From Owenia fusiformis (taxonomy: Eukaryota; Annelida; Polychaeta; Sabellida; Oweniidae): a stretch of DNA of 16,000 bases. The translations under genes and the position numbers were made by a program. Shown in pieces: positions 1-9,198 of the stretch; position 1 is the first letter of the stretch; each line of letters begins with the position of its first letter. The stretch is from assembly GCA_903813345.2 (NCBI GenBank), contig CAIIXF020000404.1, positions 1 to 16,000 on the forward strand, in the 5' to 3' direction. The notes under the pieces were generated by a model, which worked only from the letters and a program-made list of their open reading frames with translations, ran no database searches and was not told the origin of the DNA.

Positions 1-1
1 G

Positions 2-218
2 ACTTACGTACGTGGACTTCGTTCCTCTCGAGATCTCAGTAATCACACTACTCTAGCTATATATTGGCCGATTTTGCCTAAGCAACTCACTTATCTCTGC
101 GGGCTGCGCATGTATACGCATGGACGTCAACGCCAGGTAAACGTTTTCTCAGTCAATAAACGAAATATGGACTTTACAGTTTCAATGTTTTTACTTGAAA
201 TTAAACTGTTGTGTGATG
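2..218 (+). other. Open frame running in from the left edge, possible exon or repeat end
   Basis: A frame is open from base 2 to the stop near 216-218, about 71 codons, and runs off the window's left edge. The first 150 bases are visibly richer in G+C and CpG than what follows. A good splice-donor match, CAG/GTAAAC, lies at 135-143, so an exon could end there with the rest being intron. I do not recognise the peptide. The end of an old transposable element would look the same. No acceptor or second exon is visible. Confidence 0.15.
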
Positions 219-269
219 AATAAGTTATTTGATGCAACTCTGTGATGAATAAGTTATTTGATTCAACTG
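212..269. repeat. Two-copy 29-bp tandem duplication
   Basis: Two adjacent copies, 212-240 and 241-269, both start TGTGATGAATAAGTTATTTG and differ at only a couple of bases near their ends. A partial third match (ATGCAACTCAAG) follows. This looks like local replication slippage, and no function is apparent. Confidence 0.85.
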
Positions 270-394
270 ATAATGCAACTCAAGTATCTATTTTAAAGAA
301 CGGTTGTTAATACTTTTGGAACATATTAAGAGTATAAGGCACTTTTACATAACAATAGCATAGTACATAGTATGACCTAATCAGTGAAAAATCA

Positions 395-556
395 GTGAAA
401 TTAGCGCTTTTTTATCACTCATCATATGAGTACTCATCTAGTACTAAAACATACTATAAATCAGTACTCATGTCATGTGCTCATTTAGTACTTTGCCGAA
501 ATGAGTACTCAATTAGCGCTAAAATGCCACGAGTACTATTTTAGTACTCGGCATAT
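395..556. repeat. Cluster of AGTACT palindromes with a hairpin
   Basis: Seven AGTACT hexamers lie within about 120 bases (427-550). They include the perfect 12-bp palindrome ATGAGTACTCAT at 426-437 and a hairpin at 530-550 whose 9-bp stem is CGAGTACTA/TAGTACTCG around a 3-base loop. TTAGCGCT appears once in direct form (514-521) and TTAGCGCTTTTT near 401. The symmetry suggests a decayed palindromic mini-element or a snap-back replication product. No terminal repeats or target duplication could be fixed. Confidence 0.55.
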
Positions 557-559
557 CTC

Positions 560-1995
560 CCTGTGTACATGTATAATGGATACTTTCCAAGCTCGCCACA
601 AATTGCTTTTTCTCAATATTTAATTTATTTTAAAAATATATTTTATCTAACATGGAAATCGTCTGACAATTATAAACCACCATTCATTCACATCTTTTTT
701 AGAAAAAGTAATTCGACATACTCCATTGTCTCGGAACACGCAGCTGCTCATCCTTAACAATCTTTAACCAAATCGAAACAATAAATACACTTAGAAGCAG
801 GGATTGAATTGGGCTATACTCAGATTGAGACAATGGCTGGTGGAGGCTCAACAGGTAATAAAGACATGTCCACGTGAAAGATATGCGTTTCCTATCACAA
901 TCATGCTAACATGATAAAACATGAACTTTCTGTGAATAAATAGTGTTCAAAGAATGATAGTTAAAGATAACTCGAATTATTCCACGAACCATCAACTATT
1001 CTCTCCAGATTAGAATGTCGAAAGTTTTTATCTAATACGGTTTATTTCTCTAAACTTAAGTAGCTAGAGTACTTTTTGCAATGTTTTACGTATCCATTAT
1101 TTTTCAGTTTGAACCACAGATATAATACACTTTTTGGTATAAAATCAAGGTGATTAGGGATAGAGGGACAACGTTAGTATAATTAGAATTAACTCAATGC
1201 CGATAAAATAGAAATTCATAAAATATTGATCGTTACCTTTTTTCCAATACTCTAAAAATACAAAAAGATGATTATTGGTCTGTATGATGATAGATAATAA
1301 TTAAAACATTGAATTCTCTTTCCAATATGTTTAATTTCATTAAAATCGAGACGCTTTTGACGATGTTATTAATTTATAAAGGTAAAAAAACATTTTTTAA
1401 GGTTAAGTTTTATTTCTTTGCATGATTTTATATAACAATATTTAACATACTAGGTAGGCCGATGTAAAATTACACTGTTGGCCTCCCTTCGAATAAGAGT
1501 TTGCAAAATAAACTTTGATATAAATGGTTTCAGACATGTATTGTTTATAGGAGTCTCAGTGGCCTCAGTTGAGATGATGTTAACAATAGTGATGATGATG
1601 GTGATGATATGTTAAGACTAATGTTAATGATAGAATCAACAAAATTTGCCGTAAGGTTCATAATAACAGCATCACATTTATCTGAGAACTTATGATCTCC
1701 AAAGAGTATAGTGTGGATTTTATTTACATTATTTAAACTGGCAAATTCTCTAAAGTTAAAATTTCGCAGCTCCTGTAGGTTTTGGGTATATATTTACCTT
1801 GCTCCGGTTGATAGAGAGCAGTAAAGTAAGAAATGGTAACCAAATGACATAGTAAATATTATATTTTTTCAATGATATTAATACAATACCAAGCTATCAT
1901 ATACATCTTGCTCCTGACCAAGTATGAACAAAATCCACCTAGAAATAATTTTTTTAGATAAAACGGTGGAGAACTTTTGGATCGACCCTCGTATA
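560..1995. other. AT-rich intergenic DNA, no supported gene
   Basis: No long frame, tRNA or clear repeat is visible. A 64-codon frame at 563-757 has low-complexity, phenylalanine- and tyrosine-rich content and no recognisable motif, so I treat it as chance. A weak GATGATG-type microsatellite lies at about 1572-1635. A well-placed ATG (acaATGG, 833-835) is followed by seven codons and a donor-like CAG/GTAATA at 852-860. It could be a tiny first coding exon, but nothing confirms it. Confidence 0.6.
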
Positions 1996-3440
1996 TTGAT
2001 TTAAAAAATCAAAAAGACACATTTCTAAAAAATTATCATTTTTGAAATATTAAGCTGTTAAGTTGCACATGAAACTATAAAAAAGACTGTATTGAGCCCA
2101 ATGTTAATTTAGCGATCTTCAAAGGACCCCCTGCAGAACAGTTCTAGAGCAATAAAGCCCATTTTCCTAGTATGTTGCAATAACATGATTATCTTCAAAA
2201 CAAGAGGGGTTAAATTTTTTCATTTCCCTAGTTCCAAAGATATCGACGTTTGAATTTTGGAAAATCTCCATTGGCTGCCACTATCAACATGGCTTTACTA
2301 AAGTGTCCTTTTTTTCAAAAAGTCCACGATGGAATTTTCTAATATTGCAGATTTCTATTGTTGATATATTGAATTTAAACAAATCAAACAGACACATTTC
2401 TAAGAATTTCTTATTTTTGAAATATTTAGCCATTAAGTTGCACACGAAACTATAGCAAACCTATATTGAGCCCCATGTTAATTTATCAACCTTCAAAAGA
2501 CCGGCTGCAGAGCAGTTCTAGAGTAATAAAGCACATACTGCAGGTTTAATACAATAACTTATTTCCAAAATAAGGAGGGTTAACTTTTTACCTTTGCCTA
2601 GTTTCCAAAGATATTGGCTTTTGAATTTTGGAAAATCCCTATTGACTGCCATTATAAACCGTTATCATGTCATTTTCTCAAAAGATTTCTAATATTGCAG
2701 ATTTCAATAGTTAATATATTTACTTAAAAGAATCAAACATGCACATTTCTGAAATTTCTTTTATTAACTTAATTAAGCCTTTAAGTTGCACACGAAACTA
2801 TAAAAAGACTAATTGAGCCCAACGTTAATTTAGCGATCGTCAAAGGACCCCCTACAGAACAGTTCGAGAGCAATGAAGCCCATATTCCTAGTATGTTACA
2901 ATAACACAATTATCTTCAAAATAAGAAGGATTAATCTTTTTCTTTTTGGCTAGTTCCAAAGATATTGATGTTTAAATTTTGGAAAATCCCCATTGACTGC
3001 CATTATAAACCACTATAAATATGGCTTTACTAAAGTGTCAATTTCTCAAAACGTTTACGATGAAATTTTCTAATATTGCAGATATCTATTGTTAATATAT
3101 TGAATTTAAAAAAGTCAAACAGACACAATTCTAAAAAATTCTTTCTTTTGAAATATTTAGGCGTTGAGTTGCACACAAAACCATAGAAAACCCATGCCCC
3201 ATGTTAATTTTAATCAATCTTCAAAAGAGCCCCTTCGGAACAGTTCTAGGGTAATAAAGCCATTGCTATTGTGTTACAATAGCATGATTATCTTCAAAAT
3301 AAGAAGGGTCAAAAGATTTTTTCTTGCCTAGTTCCAAAGATATTGGCATTTAAATTTTGAAAAATGTCTATTGACTGTCATCATACACCGCTATAAATAT
3401 GCTTTTGATTAAAGTGTAAATCCCATTTCTTTCAACTTTT
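1996..3440 (+). repeat. Tandem array A, about four degenerate 350-380 bp units
   Basis: A unit recurs with landmarks in fixed order: CAAACAGACACATTTCT, AAGTTGCACACGAAACTATA, CAGAACAGTTCTAGAG, TAGTTCCAAAGATAT, TTTTGGAAAATC and TAATATTGCAGAT. The GACAC landmark falls at about 2016, 2391, 2740 and 3122, giving spacings of 375, 349 and 382 bases. Units differ by substitutions and small indels, by eye 10-20%, so the array is not freshly amplified. No frame stays open across units, so it is noncoding. The same unit occurs in reverse at 4700-5834. Confidence 0.85.
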
Positions 3441-4699
3441 TACGGTCTTTGCTTTACATGTTCTTCAAGATTACATACATTTTTAATACAATGAATAACT
3501 AAAACGTAATAATAAGTCTTGATAAGTCCCTGATAACTAAACTCATGTTATCATCACATCGTCAATGCTCTGAAAATATTTTAAATTGTCTCACATATTC
3601 GATCAAAACTTGCCATGCAAACATGTTAGTCTACTTTACTGGCCCCCTTGCTGTAACGAGGAACCCAAAACACATTAAAACGTAAACATTAACCAATTAG
3701 TCACATACTAGTGGTCATTTACTGTGTCAACTTAGCAACCCTTGCATATCGTGCTCACGTTGAATAACTTTTTTATGATCTAAATGTTTGTGGTTTATAA
3801 AAAATGTGATATATTTTAGTTAGAAATACATTAATTAATATATTCATTCAAACAGCACTAGAATGTGGCAAGAAAGAGCAATGGTGACACAATGCAGACA
3901 GAATTTTCCGTAGGGTTTCAAACATTTCTTGACACAATCATACATGTACTTCATGTGTACTGTTATTTTTAGTGTTGTATTTATAGATATAATTTCACGT
4001 ATTAAAATCATATTTTCCAGCAATGACTTCAAATTCGGAACCACACCCATATCACATTTTCTTCAATAACTCCAAACATGTGTGAACATTGACCATGTGC
4101 ATATAAATTCAGATTTCACGAGCTCTTTCCTATTCGAGTACCTCATACACCCCTGCATGGATTTGAGTTGGATTCGCCTTTTATACGTGAACCGATACAC
4201 ATCGCAAACGCTGATTGGATAAAGATTGCGAGAATCTTTAAATCACATATTTTGAAAATAACTATACGGTACAATGTTTGACCCAATGTTTAGGACTTAA
4301 TATCAGAAACTTACGCCCACAGCATCCCCTTTCAAGTAAAATAGATATATTGATGTCTTTCAAGTTTGTAAACTAAATGTTGTTTTATTCATACTTAATT
4401 GTTTCAAAAGACAAAATGAATCCCTGTCAACATGTACAATGCTTATTTCATTACAAATAGCAAAAATCGTGCATCTTATAATTTTATTTATTCATGGAAT
4501 GAACTCCTTCAAAGAAATCCATGGGCGAAATAAATTGAAGATGAGATTGAAAAAAAAAAATCCAAAATAGCAGAAAATAGCAGACATTTTCAATTGAACG
4601 GCCATATTGGAAATTCCCTCTCTAGCAGAGGTTTTTCGGCTATTAGTGCTTTAATGGCATAAGCCTAAAACATTTTGCCAGTATTTCAGTAAATTATCG
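3441..4699. other. Unique spacer between two opposed arrays
   Basis: This AT-rich stretch does not resemble the flanking repeat units and holds no transposase-like or other convincing frame. A 68-codon minus-strand frame at 3844-4050 has no motif and is taken as chance. An A11 run lies at about 4550, followed by a short direct repeat (AAAATAGCAG twice). If the two arrays are arms of one foldback element, this would be its central region. It could equally be host DNA caught between two insertions. Confidence 0.6.
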
Positions 4700-5340
4700 C
4701 TTAATTCAATATATTTACTATAGAAATCTGCAGTATTAGGAAATTCCATAGTTGACTTTATGAGAAAATGACACTTTAGTAAAGCCATATTGATAGCGGT
4801 TTAAAATGGCAGCCAATGGGGATTTTCTAAAATTCAAACGCCAATATCTTTTGAACGAGGCAAAAGAAAAAAAATTAACTTGTCTTATTTTAAAGATAAT
4901 CATATAATTGTAACGTACTAGGAATATGGGCTTTATTACTCTAGAACTGTTCTGCATGGGGTCTTTTGAAGATTGATGAATTAACATGGAGCTTAATACA
5001 GGTTTTCTATAGCTTTAAATGCGAAACTTAACAGCTAAATATTTCAAAAATAAATTTTCAGAAATGTGTCTGTTTGATTTTTTTAATTCAATATATTAAT
5101 TATAGAAATCTGCAATATTAGAAAATTCCATAGTGGACTTTTTGAGAAAATGACACTTTAGGAAAGCCATATTGATAGCGGTTTATAATGGCAGCCAATG
5201 GGGATTTTCCAACTAGGCGAAAGAAAATATTTTACCTTCTGTATTTTGAGAAAATTATATAATTGTAACATACTAGGAATATTGGCATTTTTACTCTAGA
5301 ACTGTTCTGCAAGAGGTCTTTTGAAAATTGATGAATTAAC

Positions 5341-5403
5341 ATGGGGTTCAATGTAAATGTGCAAAATCTTCGAGGGCTGCTATTATCAACTGGGGCCACT
5401 TTC
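5341..5403. repeat. 63-bp motif, internal copy in array B
   Basis: This block begins ATGGGGTTCAATG and ends GGGGCCACTTTC. It matches 5772-5834 without a visible difference. Other units lack its last ~50 bases at this position and pass straight from the GGGGCTCAAT-type sequence to the AGGTTTTC-type sequence, so here it looks like an insertion or an old junction between two element ends. Confidence 0.75.
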
Positions 5404-5771
5404 AGGTTTTCAATAGTTTCATGCGCAACTTAACAGTCAAGTATTTCATAAATATACATTTTTAGAAATGTGTCTGTTTGATTTTTTTAAATTCAATGTA
5501 TTAACTATAGAAATCTGCAATATTAGAAAATTCCATAGTAAACTTTTTGAGAAATTAACGCTTTAGAAAAGCCATATTTATAGTGGTTTATAATGGCAGC
5601 CAATGGAGATTTTCCATAATTCAAACGTCAATATCTTTGGAACTAGGCAAAAGAAAAAAATTAACCCTTCTTATTTTGAAGATAATAATATAATTGTAAC
5701 ATACTAGGAATATGGGCTTTATTACTCTAGAACTGTTCTGCAGGGGGTCTTGAGAAGATTGATAAATTAAC

Positions 5772-5834
5772 ATGGGGTTCAATGTAAATGTGCAAAATCT
5801 TCGAGGGCTGCTATTATCAACTGGGGCCACTTTC
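5772..5834. repeat. 63-bp motif, copy that ends array B
   Basis: Second copy of the block seen at 5341-5403. Repeat homology stops exactly where this motif stops, at CCACTTTC, and unrelated sequence follows. The motif is therefore probably a true element terminus, with the internal copy marking a former end now buried in the array. Confidence 0.75.
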
Positions 5835-5987
5835 CAATACCACTTCGTTAGATATCAAATAAACATGTATCAATGATACTTCTGTCAAAAAATTGTGCTT
5901 TATATATAGCAAGTGCAATTCTAGGGTTTTATTGTCCTAACTGATCCCACTAAGAGGTAACATAAAATCGTTATGTTCGTTATCAAT
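5835..5987. other. Short unique AT-rich interval
   Basis: This joins the end of array B to the first TTAA element. I see no gene, repeat or signal in it. Confidence 0.5.
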
Positions 5988-5991
5988 TTAA

Positions 5992-6562
5992 AGGGTGACG
6001 CATATCGTTTAGCAAATCGAACGCTCGTTTCTGGTGTTGCTCACCGTTTAGTATAAAAGGCCCGATCCCGGAATAATACTCAAGGGTTCACAGGTTCGAG
6101 GTCGTTGTGTCAACACCCTAACTGTTATATAGCATAAGTATATTATAGATCGTCACACATTTATAAAAGGGTGAATTTTATTTTGACAAATCAATTCCAC
6201 ATTTATGGGTGAAGTTTCAGGATCTTCTATTTGTGTATAATAAGGAAAAATTGGCATCTACATTTCCCCATAACGTAATAACACACAGCTTGGCATATGA
6301 AATATCCTACAAATGAAACAAAGCAAGACAACCCGGTTTCTAATACAAGAATTTATATTGGCTGTTGTACATGTATTATTTGAACGCAATCACTCTTTGG
6401 ATAACGTTTTCAAAATCATTATAAACGGATTACTTTATCTCAAAGACAATTTGAATAAACTGGATTTTACAGAACTCCCCTTATTTCTTAAAAATGGACT
6501 AATCCAGTTGATTCGCCTGGAGCCGCCATATTGTTTTTATACGGGATGCTAATCGGAACCCT
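5992..6562 (+). mobile_element. TTAA-flanked nonautonomous DNA transposon, copy 1 (571 bp)
   Basis: The element runs from AGGGTGACGC to GGAACCCT and is flanked by TTAA at 5988-5991 and 6563-6566. Its ends share only the short inverted repeat AGGGT/ACCCT. A 572-bp copy, nearly identical by eye and inverted, sits at 13801-14372, and its boundaries are proven by an empty site at about 8033-8036. TTAA duplication is the signature of the piggyBac superfamily, so this is best called a piggyBac-like MITE, although the ends do not start with the classical CCC. The 79-codon frame at 6313-6552 is not a gene: the other copy has an in-frame TAA after about 21 codons. Confidence 0.85.
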
Positions 6563-6566
6563 TTAA

Positions 6567-6833
6567 ACGTACATAACCTGACAATTTTTCGTAGTATAGA
6601 ATTTACTCTATGTACCAATTAAACAACTTAGTCTCCAAATAATTGGTACCTATATAATCTCAAACCATTCATTAATAAATCTTCAACAAGACTGTCATCT
6701 TGGAGAGGCTGATTATCCACCTATTTTTAGGTATTCATGCTTAATATCCATTTAAAATTTACATAATTTACTGGCTGGCATTGTGGCGAATTCAAATAAC
6801 CCGCGTGCACAACTTTGAATGGAGCTAGCCCTG
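6567..6833. other. Unique AT-rich interval, pre-insertion flank
   Basis: No gene or repeat is visible. It forms the left flank of the locus into which the LINE inserted. The matching right flank starts at 14409. Confidence 0.5.
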
Positions 6834-6898
6834 AATTCTTAGATTAGATTCATAAAATCTAGTACATAACAATGCCGTAAATAACAATACCGTACATA

Positions 6899-7295
6899 GT
6901 ACCCCGGACAGGTTGTATGATGCAGTCATTTTTTTACTCTACATTTGCAGTAGAACAACCATTCTTATTGAAATTTTCATATTTTATTCTGGAGACAATT
7001 TCCAACATGGAAAAAATTTTTTTTAAAGAAATTCCTAATTTTATGATTTTGATAGGCTTATTCAAAAACACTCCACTGTCAATAAAATACAGGTTTTTGC
7101 TTGAACAATTGAACTTTTAACGTCATTTCAAAGATTGTCTAGCTATTGAATGTTTGACAGCCTAAAGTCTTTCCAGATGTATTTGGTGCCATATTAATTA
7201 TGGCTGATTATTGTTTTTCATTTCTGTCATATTCAATAGGCCTTATATTATTACAGTGCATTAGGCCATTGAAAAACTTGGGTCACGTTTTCTCT
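6899..7295 (+). repeat. Left long terminal inverted repeat of the TA element
   Basis: This arm pairs with about 7591-7989 in inverted orientation, starting GTACCCCGGACAGGTTGTAT. Homology continues with small indels to about AAAAACTTGGGTC near 7283 and then fades. An RNA read across both arms could form a long imperfect hairpin. Confidence 0.85.
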
Positions 7296-7590
7296 GAAAA
7301 TGCAAATTTTTCTCCACTGGGTTTTTCCACCACCGTCACTCAGCATGCAAGCCCGTGGCACGTAAATTGTACCATGCTTTTAAAATGTCAGGTCCCCTGA
7401 CAATTTCATGATAAAATTTGACACAGCTGTATTAACATCTCTGAAGGATCTAATGCCAAGAATAGTTCAAATAGGAGATTTGTAATGTTTTACTTCATTT
7501 TGGACTGTATTGAACAGTGACCGGGTTGAACTCATGTCCGTGGACAAGAAGATTGACCTCCTCTATCTGGGCTCAATCTAGGGAACGCTT

Positions 7591-7989
7591 CACAAAACGA
7601 GACCCACAGCAACAAGTTTTTATTGGCCTAATGCACCGTAATAATATTGAATATGACTCAAGTGAATAACAATAATCAGCCATAATTATTAATATGGCAA
7701 CAGATCTATCTTGAAAGACTTTAGGTAGCCGGAAATTCAATAGCCAGACAATATTTGAAATGACGTTAAAAGTTCAATTGTTCAAGCAAAAACCTGTGTT
7801 TTATTGACAGTGTAGTGTTTTTGAAAAAAAGCCCGTCAAAATCATAAAATTGGAAATTTTGATTAAATATTTATTTTCCATGTTGGAAATTGTCTCTAGA
7901 ATAAATCTTGAAAATTTCAATAAGAATGGTTGTTCTATTGCAAATATAGAGTAAAAAAACAACTGCATCATACAACCTGTCCGGGGTAC
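7591..7989 (-). repeat. Right long terminal inverted repeat of the TA element
   Basis: Inverted partner of 6899-7295. The outermost 28 bases are identical to the left arm. Divergence rises inward and includes small indels in the T-rich segment around 7820-7870. Confidence 0.85.
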
Positions 7990-8069
7990 TAACAATATTG
8001 CTTATAAATCCGTGTATGCTAAAAACAAAGCATTTAAGAATCGATTCTAAATGTGCTATACGATGCTTA

Positions 8070-8292
8070 TTATTATGTCGCTTTTATTCCCATAATAAAA
8101 TGGATTAAGCATGTAAACATAAATCAATCAAACAATACAACAATAACCAAAACATATACAACATTTATACACGTAATAAACAAAGAACAAAATATAACAA
8201 AACAAATAACAACAAAAGTTTACAAAGTTAAAAGCAAGTAAAAATTGCACCTCTGGGGTTTTAATTGCACGTCATAACTCAACGGTTATAGC
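8070..8292 (-). other. LINE 3' UTR
   Basis: About 223 bases follow the last ORF2 stop. The minus strand is T- and G-rich (TTGTTGTTATTTGTTTTG type), without long homopolymers. It ends in a short TAA-like repeat rather than poly(A). In LINEs the 3' end is what the element's own reverse transcriptase recognises, and that role is inferred here. A plus-strand 62-codon frame at 8053-8241 lies antisense in this region and is a composition artefact. Confidence 0.7.
8083..8088 (-). promoter_or_regulatory. AATAAA polyadenylation signal of the LINE
   Basis: On the minus strand AATAAA lies 13 bases before the inferred 3' terminus at 8070, inside GGGAATAAAAGCGAC. The spacing suits a canonical poly(A) signal. 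It is the last such hexamer before the boundary fixed by the 143-bp repeat. Confidence 0.6.
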
Positions 8293-9198
8293 TTATTGGA
8301 ACGGTGTGTTTAATTCTACATTAGAGTTTTTAATTATATTGCTAAAGTAAGGCAACACTATGTTTATCGTTTTCAAATTAACACAGTCGCTAAAACAAGA
8401 AAGGCCTTTCACTGACACTGGAAGAGGGGTTTTGACGAATTCTCTGAGAAAAATCCCAGCTTCAGACTGACCTATAGCCACAGTGATTCTATTCAGCATA
8501 TTGTTTCGTTCTGGAGCCGTTTCCGTGCACATTGCTGCTCTGTGAGAGATAATGTCTCCCTCTAGTGCTCCACAATATTCACAAAGCTCAGGTTTATTTG
8601 GGTCAAGTGGAATAATTAGAAACTTTGCTATGACAGTTGCATATTTAAGAAGATCGGGAATCTTTCTTGAGTACAGCCATAGTTGGTTTGGTTCTAGATT
8701 GTTTTGTATTTGTCTTAATCTAGTAAAGCTATGATCATTTTCCGTTCGTGATTTCCATTCGTCATTTTGATGAGAATTTATGGCAAATTTGACGATACGT
8801 TTCCATATGTGTTTTGGAGGGAAATACCCTGTATCAATGTATTGATTTAATGACTCGATTTCATATTTAGCTAATATCCTTTGTATTTCTGGAATAAAAC
8901 CACGTTGTGAATTTGAGGTCTCATTATGATGGAGTCTCATTAAAAAAATCTGTTTTGACAATTTAGCGTTATCTAGATGAACCAATCGTCCTAGAAATTG
9001 TAATTTCCTCATCTCAACCATAGATTCCATCGTATTAATACCAAGCATTCCCAGACAAATATCAGTTCGAGTCCATTTGACTTGGTCCTGTAAAGCTTTT
9101 GTAATAAATCGTTCTGCCTTCTCGAGTGTAACGCATGTGCGTTCGTGATATTGGTCCATAGTTCTGACCCATACAAAGCTGCAGGAATACAAATACAT
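8293..9198 (-). pseudogene. LINE ORF2 C-terminal part, shifted frame
   Basis: This frame continues ORF2 after a frameshift. LINE-like similarity starts near VTLEKAERF (about 9132) and includes the conserved stretches TRTDICLGMLG and RKLQFLGRL, normally fused behind the RT domain. A zinc knuckle of form CX2CX9HX4C follows, with C206, C209, H219 and C224 of this frame, as in many CR1/Jockey-like ORF2 proteins, where it probably binds nucleic acid. The frame ends with a TAA-type stop at 8293. Its own ATG at 9198 is unlikely to be used, because the first 20 or so residues are the wrong reading of upstream ORF2. The frame offset from the upstream part equals loss of one base or gain of two. Confidence 0.8.

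Larger units (their letters stand above)
4700..5834 (-). repeat. Tandem array B, about three units inverted relative to array A
   Basis: Read on the minus strand, the landmarks of array A recur in the same order: AATGTGTCTGTTTGATTTTT on the plus strand at about 5062 and 5466, CTCTAGAACTGTTCTGCA three times, and AAATCTGCAATATTAG near each unit edge. Units run roughly 4700-5088, 5089-5488 and 5489-5834. The middle unit lacks about 25 bases (near 5211) that the others have. Minus-strand frames of 83 and 69 codons here are partial readings of the same repeat, are interrupted in sister units, and are not genes. Confidence 0.85.
6899..7989. mobile_element. Long-TIR nonautonomous transposon with TA target duplication (1,091 bp)
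   Basis: The element begins GTACCCCGGACAGG and ends with its exact reverse complement. TA lies on both sides (6897-6898, 7990-7991). The empty site is preserved in the right 143-bp copy at about 13746-13755 (CCGTACATAACAAT), which fixes both boundaries. The arms run 6899 to about 7295 and about 7591 to 7989, aligning for roughly 395 bases at about 85-90% by eye. The centre of about 295 bases has no transposase. TA duplication points to the Tc1/mariner group acting in trans. Frames of 64-67 codons in each arm diverge through indels and are not credible genes. Confidence 0.88.
6834..8069 (+). repeat. Left copy of 143-bp direct repeat, split by a TA element
   Basis: Bases 6834-6898 plus 7992-8069 form 143 bases that match 13690-13800 plus 14377-14408 with a single difference (CATAAAATC here, CGTAAAATC on the right). 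Similarity begins at AATTCTTAG and ends at GATGCTTA, directly against the 3' end of the LINE at 8070. It is read as the left half of a long target-site duplication. Inside are three 15-16 bp near-repeats of ATAACAATACCGTA and the perfect palindrome AGAATCGATTCT (8037-8048). Here the TTAA site (8033-8036) is empty and the TA site is occupied. Confidence 0.9.

Noticed and set aside
4736-5830. Minus-strand frames of 83 and 69 codons in array B with similar peptides
   Set aside because: They come from homologous tandem units. The same frame is interrupted by stops or indels in the other units, including those of array A.
1996-5834. Tandem arrays as a CRISPR array
   Set aside because: Units are 350-380 bp, contiguous and divergent, in eukaryotic DNA. 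There are no short constant repeats with unique spacers.
6093-6103. GGTTCGAGGTC, resembling a tRNA-type B box, in both TTAA elements
   Set aside because: One mismatch from the consensus, and no convincing A box at the right distance. The TTAA target and inverted ends already explain the element, so a SINE reading is not supported.
6313-6552. 79-codon plus-strand frame inside TTAA element copy 1
   Set aside because: The second copy (13801-14372) has an in-frame TAA about 21 codons in, and neither copy encodes a recognisable domain. The frame is not conserved, so it is a chance opening.
6917-7120. Similar small frames in both arms of the TA element (6917-7120 plus, 7801-7995 minus)
   Set aside because: They are the same repeat arm read twice. 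Indels shift the frame partway and there is no known domain. The shared start reflects DNA homology, not selection for protein.
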